This document shows positions 1 through 5,579 of a stretch of 5,579 bases of DNA, piece after piece. The DNA is taken from assembly GCA_009776905.1 (NCBI GenBank), contig WRMX01000073.1, forward strand, positions 1,726 to 7,304, in the 5' to 3' direction. Numbering within the stretch: position 1 is the stretch's first letter; each line of letters begins with the position of its first letter. A program made the translations under genes and the position numbers. A model generated the notes under the pieces. The model searched no databases. It was not told the DNA's origin and saw nothing but the letters and a program-made list of their open reading frames with translations. Source of the stretch: Oscillospiraceae bacterium. Lineage in GTDB: Bacteria; Bacillota; Clostridia; Oscillospirales; Oscillospiraceae.

Positions 1-920
1 GTCACAATGGCGAGTTTCGCGCCGATCCCCGTCACCGCAGCGGCAATAACTCCATACGCATTGATATATGCATTTACGAACATCATTGAAAAATTGATCG
101 CAACGCTTTGCAAACACATTGGTATTCCGAGCTTTATGAGCTTTCTCATAACAAAGCCGTCCACCGCGAAGCTCCTCAGCTTGAAATCAAATCCAAAGGC
201 TTCCTTGTGCCTGTAAAGATATATTATCGATGCGACAAAGCTGATCGCTTGCCCAATGACCGTCGCAAGCGCAGCTCCGAACGCCGACCAACCAAACCCT
301 GCGACAAAAACGATATCAAGTATGAGGTTTGAAATAGCAGCGATTGCAATGAAAATAAGCGGATGCCGAGAATCGCCCATCCCCCTAAGTATTGCGCTCA
401 CAAGGCTGTAGCCGAACGTGAAAAACAACCCCGCATAACATGTAAGGCAGTATTCGCGCGCCAGCTGATAAGCCTCCGCGGGCGTGTTCATCAGCCGCAG
501 AAATGTGTCGGACCCAATAAGGCACACGCCCATGAGCACAAGCGACCCGAGCAGCACAACAGTAAACATCGTGCCGATCGTCCGCGTGACCGATTTCATG
601 TTCCCCGCTCCGACGAATTGTGAGATAATCACCTGGCCTGCATTGCAAAACCCCATTGCGATGAACATGGGCATATGTATGATATCCGCGCCGATCGACA
701 CCGCCGCAAGCCCCGTGCTGCCGACGAACTGTCCGATAACGACCATGTCGACCATGTTGTATATGGTTTGCAGCAGATTTGCCAACAGCATAGGTATTGC
801 GAATATTATCAATGTCCTTGAAACGGGACCTGTTGTCAGGTCCCTTGCCAGTGTAGTTTGTTTTTCGTTTTCCAATTCTTGCACCCGCTTCTTTATTATG
901 ATGGTATTATCCCACCGCAT
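1..920 (-). CDS. MATE family efflux transporter, N-terminal part (cut by left edge)
   Basis: Integral-membrane antiporter of the MATE (NorM/DinF-like) family, which exports drugs or other organic cations using a Na+ or H+ gradient. Reading the minus strand from 920 to the edge gives 306 codons without a stop. Family marks seen: an RDLTTGP leader at residues 26-32, then PMLLANLLQTIYNMVD at 43-58 in helix 1, LRGMGDSRHP at 178-187 (the usual RGxGDxRxP loop) and FGAALATVIGQ at 214-224. Hydrophobic helices lie at about 36-62, 70-92, 115-137, 160-178, 187-208 and 213-236, with a seventh near 262-288. Family members are about 450 aa with 12 helices, so roughly the last third lies outside the window. 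The start is uncertain: ATG at 920 is used here, but ATG at 941 and GTG at 884 are in frame and none has a convincing Shine-Dalgarno. The gene diverges from the ABC operon. Substrate and coupling ion are unknown. Confidence 0.93.
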   Translation of the reverse strand, partial: MRWDNTIIIKKRVQELENEKQTTLARDLTTGPVSRTLIIFAIPMLLANLLQTIYNMVDMVVIGQFVGSTGLAAVSIGADIIHMPMFIAMGFCNAGQVIISQFVGAGNMKSVTRTIGTMFTVVLLGSLVLMGVCLIGSDTFLRLMNTPAEAYQLAREYCLTCYAGLFFTFGYSLVSAILRGMGDSRHPLIFIAIAAISNLILDIVFVAGFGWSAFGAALATVIGQAISFVASIIYLYRHKEAFGFDFKLRSFAVDGFVMRKLIKLGIPMCLQSVAINFSMMFVNAYINAYGVIAAAVTGIGAKLAIV

Positions 921-1059
921 GAAGCAAAATACAAGAGTCATGCAAATATTTTCTGATTGCTTTTTTGTTTAATATATGGCAGAATGAACAAAGTGTATTA
1001 TTCGATGCGTGACTCTCCCTGCGCTCCGGAATATATTCGAAAGGAATCGTTTAAATAGT
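921..1059. promoter_or_regulatory. AT-rich divergent intergenic region (MATE / ABC operon)
   Basis: This 139-base gap must hold the promoters of both the leftward MATE gene and the rightward ABC operon. No promoter here is close to consensus. The best weak rightward candidate is TTGCTT at 957-962 with CAGAAT at 980-985 and a 17-base spacer. A short inverted repeat, TTTGTT at 964-969 and AACAAA at 987-992, flanks 17 bases overlapping that candidate and could be an operator, but 6-bp arms in AT-rich DNA arise easily by chance. The control function is inferred from gene orientation rather than from strong motifs. Confidence 0.4.
1039..1045 (+). promoter_or_regulatory. Ribosome binding site candidate for first ABC gene
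   Basis: GAAAGGA lies 14 bases before the ATG at 1060. The spacing is longer than usual, but no comparable purine tract precedes the upstream in-frame GTG at 1009. This favours the ATG at 1060 as the start and a 603-aa product over a 620-aa one. Confidence 0.5.
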
Positions 1060-2871
1060 ATGTTCAAGAAAAAAATCTGGAAAATGCTCCTGAGCTTCAC
1101 GCACGGGATTAAGCGTTATTTCCTGATATCGATTTTAGCGGCCGCAGCATCGTCGCTCATGTCTTTCCTTACTCCGATCATCGTCGGCTTCACTGTCGAT
1201 AATGTAATCGGCGGCGGTGCTCAATCTTCGCTACCCGGCCCTATTATGTCTCTGTATAATTTTCTCAGCAGCAGAGGCATATTCGGCTCAAAGCTGGCCA
1301 TCTGCGCTATCTTCGCAGCGCTTTGCGCCATTATTGCAGGCTCTTTCAACTATTTGTCCCGCACCAACATGGCAAAAGGCTCCGAGAGCATGATCAACAA
1401 TCTTCGCATCAAACTTTTCAAGCACACGCAAAGCCTTCCGTTTGAATGGCATTCAAAAAACCAAACCGGCGATATCATTCAGCGATGCACGTCCGATGTC
1501 GAAACGACCCGGCGCTTCGTGTTCCAGCAACTGATCGAGGTGCTGCGGACGGTGATCATGCTTGTCATGGTAATGATAATCATGTTCACTCTAAACCCCA
1601 TCATGGCTCTTGTCGTGACGGTGTTCCTCCCGATCATCATGTTGTATACAGTATTCTTTTTCAAGCGCGTCGCAGACAAATTTCTCGAATGTGACGAAGC
1701 GGAAGGCGAGCTCATGGTCAGGGTGCAGGAAAACCTGACAGGCGTGCGCGTCGTCCGCGCATTTGGACGGGAAAAATATGAGACGGAACGCTTTGACGAG
1801 AAAAACGTCGCTTTCACAAAGAAATGGCTATCGCTCGGAGGGACATACGGCCAGTTCTGGGGAATCAGCGACTCCGTCTCCGCAATGCAGCTACTATGCG
1901 TGATCGTCACAGGCTCGCTCCTCGCCGCGCGCGGTACTCTCAGCTTTGGAGAGCTGCTGGTTTTCATCAGCTACACGCAGATGGTCGCGTGGCCTGTCCG
2001 ACAGCTTGGGAGAGTGCTGTCGGAAATGAGCAAAACCGGCGTTTCGCTCGGGCGTATAAACGAGATTTTGGAGGCCCCCGGCGAAACGGACCCGCCTGAC
2101 GCGCTGGAACCGCCGATGGACCGAGACATTGAGTTCAAAGACGTCAGCTTCTCGTATGACGTCGAGACAGACCAGCAAGTGTTGAAAAACGTCAGTTTCA
2201 CGATAAAAAATGGCACAACTTTCGGGATATTGGGCTCCACGGGATCGGGAAAGTCCTCGATAACATACCTGCTCAACAGGCTTTACGAAATCGGCGCAAA
2301 CAGCGGAGCGATAACTATCGGCGGCATCAACATACAACAAATAAACCGGAAATATTTGCGTAAAAATATCGGGCTTGTCTTGCAGGAACCATTTTTATTC
2401 TCAAAGACCATACTGGAAAATATCGACATTGCATCGCATGGGCAAGACCTCGGCAAAGTGCGCGAAAAAGCCGCAATTGCAGCGGTCGACGATAACATCA
2501 TGTCGTTTTCAAAGGGCTATGAGACTATCGTCGGCGAGCGGGGCGTGACTCTATCGGGCGGGCAAAAGCAGCGCGTCGCAATCGCACGGACATTGATGAT
2601 GAACGCGCCGGTCATGGTGTTTGATGATTCAATGTCCAGCCTCGATATGGAAACAGACGCCAAAATCCGTGAAGCGCTGCGCATCGATACTGCGCAAGCG
2701 ACCGTCATCCTCATTTCGCACAGGATATCTACTCTGATGAAAGCGGATAAAATCATGGTTTTGGATGAAGGCAGAGTCGCGGAAATCGGCACGCATCAGG
2801 AACTCATCGATAAAAACGGGATATACCGCCGCGTATATGACTTGCAGTCCGGAATCGATGACGAAAGGTAG
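1060..2871 (+). CDS. ABC exporter half-transporter, degenerate-Walker-B subunit of a heterodimer
   Basis: Half-size ABC exporter (603 aa), membrane domain fused to an ATPase domain, in the type IV exporter fold of YheI/BmrC, LmrC and TM287. Six membrane helices lie at about 20-45, 78-100, 158-178, 180-202, 272-290 and 298-318. In the ATPase domain: A-loop Tyr366, Walker A GSTGSGKS at 392-399, Q-loop Gln442, signature LSGGQ at 498-502, Walker B VMVFDD at 518-523 and H-loop His554. The residue after the Walker B Asp522 is Asp523, not the catalytic Glu, so its own ATP site should hydrolyse poorly. This is known for one subunit of heterodimeric exporters. The partner is encoded 6 bases downstream. 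The start is the ATG at 1060; an in-frame GTG at 1009 would add 17 residues with no hydrophobic or conserved character and lacks a ribosome binding site. Multidrug export is the usual family role, but lipid or peptide substrates are also possible. Confidence 0.95.
   Translation: MFKKKIWKMLLSFTHGIKRYFLISILAAAASSLMSFLTPIIVGFTVDNVIGGGAQSSLPGPIMSLYNFLSSRGIFGSKLAICAIFAALCAIIAGSFNYLSRTNMAKGSESMINNLRIKLFKHTQSLPFEWHSKNQTGDIIQRCTSDVETTRRFVFQQLIEVLRTVIMLVMVMIIMFTLNPIMALVVTVFLPIIMLYTVFFFKRVADKFLECDEAEGELMVRVQENLTGVRVVRAFGREKYETERFDEKNVAFTKKWLSLGGTYGQFWGISDSVSAMQLLCVIVTGSLLAARGTLSFGELLVFISYTQMVAWPVRQLGRVLSEMSKTGVSLGRINEILEAPGETDPPDALEPPMDRDIEFKDVSFSYDVETDQQVLKNVSFTIKNGTTFGILGSTGSGKSSITYLLNRLYEIGANSGAITIGGINIQQINRKYLRKNIGLVLQEPFLFSKTILENIDIASHGQDLGKVREKAAIAAVDDNIMSFSKGYETIVGERGVTLSGGQKQRVAIARTLMMNAPVMVFDDSMSSLDMETDAKIREALRIDTAQATVILISHRISTLMKADKIMVLDEGRVAEIGTHQELIDKNGIYRRVYDLQSGIDDER
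2863..2868 (+). promoter_or_regulatory. Ribosome binding site for second ABC gene
   Basis: GAAAGG lies 9 bases before the GTG at 2878 and sits within the last codons of the upstream gene. It supports the GTG as the true start. The 6-base intergenic gap implies one transcript and probably coupled translation of the two subunits. Confidence 0.75.
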
Positions 2872-2877
2872 GGTTTT

Positions 2878-4686
2878 GTGAATTACGAAGAAGAAAAAAT
2901 CAAAGGTTTGAGCCTGACCATATGGCTACGGCTTCTCAAATACTTCAAAGGCTTAAAAAAACAGATTCTTAAAGCGTTCATCGTCATACTGGCTGCGACG
3001 GGGGGCAGCGCGGCGTATCCGCTGTTCATTCGCTATGCTGTCAGCAACTTCGTCGTGCCCGGAACGACAAAGGGAATCGTGCCATTCACCGCTGTTTGCT
3101 TCGGGTTTATTCTCATCGTTGGAGTATGCATATATTTCTGGACAAAGCTCCTGATGGGTCTCGAGATGAACCTTAGTATGATAATCAGGCGCGATTGCTT
3201 CGTGCATCTTCAAAAGCTGCAGCTTGCATATCACAACGTCAATTCCGTCGGATATCTGATCGGAAGGGTCATGTCCGACACGGAACGAATCAGCAGCATG
3301 ATATCATGGGGTTTTTCTGGCTTGGTGGAGAGTATTCTGTTCTTGTTTTTCAGCATTACATTCATGCTTATCCTCAGTCCGAAACTGGCGATTATCCTGA
3401 TTATCGTCATACCCGCAGCAGGGATCATCGCATGGATTTTCCAAAGGAAAATCATCGTCATCAGCAGAAGAGTCCGAGAACTCAATTCTAAGATAACGGG
3501 ATCGTACAACGAGGGGATAACAGGTTCAAAAACGTCAAAGACATTGGTCATTGAGGATTTGAACAGCGCAGAATTCTCAACTCTGTCCAACAACATGCGG
3601 CGCGAATCCATACGTTCGTCGCGGCTAAACGCGCTGATGATGCCAATGGTCATGTCGCTTGGCTCCATAGCTCTCAGCATCGTTCTATACAGAGGCGGGA
3701 CGCTGGTCGGCAAGCAATTGCTGGATTTCGGCATTATTTCCGCGTTTGTCACATATGCTGTCAGCACGATCGAGCCTATCGTCTGGGTTTCGGGCGTGAT
3801 TTCTGAAATGGTGTCCGCCCAAGTGGGCATCGAAAGGGTGACGGGGCTGCTTAACGAACCCATCACCATCGTCGATCTTCCGGAAGTCATTAAGAAATAT
3901 GGCGACACGTTTGACCCCAAGCGCGAAAACTGGGAACCGGTCCTTGGCGGCGTCTCATTCGAAAATGTGTGGTTCAAATACCCTGATGGCGATGAATACG
4001 TGCTCGAGGACTTCTCGCTCGACATCCCTTCCGGCACCACCGTGGCGATTGTGGGGGAGACGGGCGCGGGGAAATCCACCATAGTGAACCTCGCATGCCG
4101 CTTTTATGAGCCGACTGAAGGCCGGGTGCTCATTGACGGGCGCGACAGCCGCGAACGGTCTCAACTGTGGCTGCATTCATCGCTCGGCTATGTCTTGCAA
4201 GACCCGCATCTGTTTTCCGGCACGATCATCGATAATATCAGATATGGGCGTCTTGACGCGACCGACGAGGAAGTTATGGCTGCTGCTAGCCTGGTTTCGG
4301 CAGATACAATAGCAACACGGCTTCCCGATGGCTTCTCATCGGACGTAGGCGAAGGCGGCGACAACCTTTCGACAGGCGAAAAGCAGCTCGTGTCCTTCGC
4401 GCGCGCTGTTTTGGCCGACCCCCCGATATTTGTCCTCGATGAGGCAACTTCCAGCATCGACACTGAAACGGAGCGCCTGATTCAAAACGCAATCTCGCAT
4501 ATGCTCAAAGGGCGGACGTCTTTCATCATCGCCCACAGGCTTTCAACAATCGTCAGGTCTGACCTCATCCTCGTTGTTGAGGATGGAAAGATTGTGGAAA
4601 GAGGCACGCACAAGGAGCTGCTGGCCGCCGGCGGCCACTACAGCTCCCTATACAAAGCCATGCGCTTGGAAGAAATCATGCAGTAA
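2878..4686 (+). CDS. ABC exporter half-transporter, catalytic-site subunit of a heterodimer
   Basis: Half-size ABC exporter (602 aa) of the YheH/BmrD, LmrD and TM288 type, starting at GTG. Membrane helices lie at about 30-54, 67-92, 145-167, 168-188, 255-275 and 283-305. A longer linker at about 338-358 (KKYGDTFDPKRENWEP) precedes the ATPase domain, as is common in this subunit type. Motifs: A-loop Tyr368, Walker A GETGAGKS at 393-400, Q-loop Gln441, signature LSTGE at 497-501 in place of LSGGQ, Walker B IFVLDE with Asp521 and catalytic Glu522, D-loop SSID and H-loop His553. The segment before the signature reads GEGG rather than the GERG of its partner. In the head-to-tail dimer its intact Walker B pairs with the LSGGQ of the upstream subunit to form the active ATP site, while its own altered signature closes the degenerate site. 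The protein should act in the cytoplasmic membrane as an ATP-driven exporter. Substrate is not deducible. Confidence 0.95.
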   Translation: MNYEEEKIKGLSLTIWLRLLKYFKGLKKQILKAFIVILAATGGSAAYPLFIRYAVSNFVVPGTTKGIVPFTAVCFGFILIVGVCIYFWTKLLMGLEMNLSMIIRRDCFVHLQKLQLAYHNVNSVGYLIGRVMSDTERISSMISWGFSGLVESILFLFFSITFMLILSPKLAIILIIVIPAAGIIAWIFQRKIIVISRRVRELNSKITGSYNEGITGSKTSKTLVIEDLNSAEFSTLSNNMRRESIRSSRLNALMMPMVMSLGSIALSIVLYRGGTLVGKQLLDFGIISAFVTYAVSTIEPIVWVSGVISEMVSAQVGIERVTGLLNEPITIVDLPEVIKKYGDTFDPKRENWEPVLGGVSFENVWFKYPDGDEYVLEDFSLDIPSGTTVAIVGETGAGKSTIVNLACRFYEPTEGRVLIDGRDSRERSQLWLHSSLGYVLQDPHLFSGTIIDNIRYGRLDATDEEVMAAASLVSADTIATRLPDGFSSDVGEGGDNLSTGEKQLVSFARAVLADPPIFVLDEATSSIDTETERLIQNAISHMLKGRTSFIIAHRLSTIVRSDLILVVEDGKIVERGTHKELLAAGGHYSSLYKAMRLEEIMQ

Positions 4687-4699
4687 TGGACAATGAACC

Positions 4700-4722
4700 G
4701 GTGCGCCCCTGCCGCGCGCACC
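4700..4722. other. GC-rich hairpin after ABC operon
   Basis: GGTGCGC at 4700-4706 pairs perfectly with GCGCACC at 4716-4722 around a 9-base loop. It begins 13 bases after the stop of the second ABC gene and lies just before the stronger 4727-4760 stem. It has no following T-run, so on its own it is not a convincing terminator. It may stabilise the 3' end of the mRNA or add to termination. Confidence 0.5.
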
Positions 4723-4726
4723 ATAT

Positions 4727-4760
4727 TAAGGAGTTCGGGACAATAGTCCCGAACTCCTTA
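4727..4760. terminator. Perfect 14-bp hairpin, probable bidirectional terminator
   Basis: TAAGGAGTTCGGGA at 4727-4740 is exactly complementary to TCCCGAACTCCTTA at 4747-4760, with loop CAATAG. It sits between two convergent genes, where one hairpin can stop transcripts from both sides. The plus strand continues TATCATACGG and the minus strand ATATGGTGCG, so neither direction shows the T-tract of a classical intrinsic terminator. The stem is certain; the terminator role is inferred from its position. Confidence 0.65.
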
Positions 4761-4780
4761 TATCATACGGCATATCATAC
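4761..4780. repeat. Short direct repeat TATCATAC
   Basis: TATCATAC occurs at 4761-4768 and again at 4773-4780, a 12-base period, directly next to the 14-bp hairpin. It is followed by a small inverted repeat, ACAGCG at 4779-4784 and CGCTGT at 4791-4796. No function is evident and chance is possible. Confidence 0.4.
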
Positions 4781-4808
4781 AGCGATTCCCCGCTGTTGAG
4801 CACTATGT

Positions 4809-5579
4809 TTAATTCCCTTCGATATAGCTGTCGCGCACGGTCCCCCCGCTCATGCTGAGGCTCTGGGTATTGTTGCTGCGCATCTTTCCGACGACTTTCG
4901 TCAAAATCTGCTGGTAGAACATGACCCCCATCTCCGGGTCTGTCTCGACAAGCTTTTGAATGTCGTCTTTTTTTATGCCTATCATCTCCGTGAACTGCAA
5001 TGCACGGCAGTTCAACGTGAACGGCGTGTGCGTCATGCAGCTCTCGCCGAGGATATCGCCTTTCCCCAGCCGCGTCAGCTCAATTTCGCCCCCTGTTTCA
5101 CGCGAACCCGCAAACAGCGACAGCTCGCCTTTGAGTAATATATGCATCGCGTTGTTGAAATCACCGCTCCGAAACACCATCTCCCCCTCATAATGCGTTT
5201 CTACATGGAAGAGCTCCGAAAGCTGCAGCCAGCCCTCGTTGCTGAGCGTGAAATCGAACGCTTTACGCAACTCTGCGACAATTTCGACAGGAGTCAACTG
5301 TCTTTCGCGCTGCGCGTTTCGAAGGATCGGCTTGTTGGAAAGGTTGTGTTCCTCCATAATCTTCCGCATCTCATAGCGTTTGAGCGCAACGGCCTCGCTG
5401 ATTTGCTCCCAGAGCTTTTGATTGAGGCGATATCGTGAAAACGGGTCGAAGTTTGGTTTTGCTTCCTTGCGGCCGATTGAAATATTGTTGAGCGACTCCG
5501 TGCAACCCTCTGTGTCGCCTTTAAGCTGATAATCCGCAGCCAGCATCATGTTTGAGCGGAAAATTTTCTCTTCCAAGTC
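4809..5579 (-). CDS. Cyclic-nucleotide-binding-domain protein, C-terminal part (cut by right edge)
   Basis: The minus-strand frame is open to the window edge and ends at TAA 4811-4809, giving 256 visible residues. A TTG at 5576 and an ATG at 5549 are possible starts but have no room for or sign of a ribosome binding site, so the gene most likely begins outside. Visible residues 1-105 are polar and probably helical (possibly a repeat-type or linker region); I do not recognise them. Residues about 108-235 match the cyclic-nucleotide-binding (CNBD/Crp sensor) fold: YEGEMVFRSGDFNNAMHILLKGELSLFA forms the first beta strands, then GDILGES keeps the Gly-Glu of the phosphate-binding cassette, then helices. 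The cassette Arg appears replaced: TPFTLNCRA aligns with the TPRAATVKA type, putting Phe at the Arg position. Only about 20 polar residues follow, with no helix-turn-helix, so this is not an ordinary Crp/Fnr regulator. It may be a sensor or scaffold module responding to another ligand, or to none. The gene is convergent with the ABC operon. Confidence 0.8.
   Translation of the reverse strand, partial: DLEEKIFRSNMMLAADYQLKGDTEGCTESLNNISIGRKEAKPNFDPFSRYRLNQKLWEQISEAVALKRYEMRKIMEEHNLSNKPILRNAQRERQLTPVEIVAELRKAFDFTLSNEGWLQLSELFHVETHYEGEMVFRSGDFNNAMHILLKGELSLFAGSRETGGEIELTRLGKGDILGESCMTHTPFTLNCRALQFTEMIGIKKDDIQKLVETDPEMGVMFYQQILTKVVGKMRSNNTQSLSMSGGTVRDSYIEGN

Noticed and set aside
484..972. Open frame of 162 codons on the plus strand
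   Set aside because: It lies antisense to the MATE gene, which has clear family motifs on the other strand. The frame has no recognisable family and no ribosome binding site was identified.
1009..1059. Extended 17-residue N-terminus of the first ABC protein from GTG 1009
   Set aside because: No ribosome binding site precedes 1009, the added residues are not conserved in type, and the ATG at 1060 gives a length matching the partner subunit.
1479..1967. Open frame of 162 codons on the minus strand inside the first ABC gene
   Set aside because: It is a shadow of the membrane domain of the ABC protein, and the translation shows no family character.
3231..4082. Long open frame (283 codons) on the minus strand
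   Set aside because: It lies wholly antisense to the second ABC gene. Its Ser/Thr/Pro-rich composition is typical of the reverse frame of such a gene, and no domain is recognisable.
4809..5579. Crp/Fnr-type transcription regulator of the efflux operon
   Set aside because: Only about 20 polar residues follow the sensor domain, with no helix-turn-helix, so direct DNA binding by the usual route is not supported.

Overview
This window holds four protein genes and appears to be a small efflux locus of a mid-GC bacterium, probably a Firmicute of the clostridial type. The case for that is indirect: the tandem pair of half-size ABC exporters is of the heterodimeric kind common in Firmicutes (YheI/YheH = BmrC/BmrD, LmrC/LmrD), the genes are tightly packed, and one starts at GTG behind a purine-rich ribosome binding site. 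No rRNA, tRNA, CRISPR array, insertion sequence or phage gene is visible.

Layout. Positions 1-920 (minus strand) carry the N-terminal two thirds of a MATE-family multidrug/cation antiporter, cut by the left edge. Positions 921-1059 are an AT-rich divergent intergenic region that must serve both the MATE gene and the ABC genes. Positions 1060-2871 and 2878-4686 (plus strand) are two half-transporters (603 and 602 aa, six membrane helices plus one ATPase domain each) separated by 6 bases and surely one operon. Positions 4687-4808 are a convergent intergenic region with two adjacent hairpins, one a perfect 14-bp stem. Positions 4809-5579 (minus strand) are the C-terminal part of a protein ending in a cyclic-nucleotide-binding-type domain, cut by the right edge.

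How they work together. The two ABC proteins have complementary defects at the ATP sites. The first has Asp in place of the catalytic Glu of Walker B but a perfect LSGGQ signature. The second has a normal Walker B Glu but an altered LSTGE signature. In a head-to-tail dimer this gives one fully canonical and one degenerate ATP site, the hallmark of heterodimeric exporters. The divergent MATE transporter would be an ion-driven efflux pump, so the locus may pair ATP-driven and ion-driven export, though substrates cannot be read from sequence. No local transcriptional regulator is visible. The cyclic-nucleotide-domain protein is convergent to the ABC operon, has no DNA-binding domain after its sensor domain, and may be unrelated in function.

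The content is mostly recognisable families. I found no clear evidence of a wholly new system. The least explained item is the truncated sensor-domain protein at the right edge.
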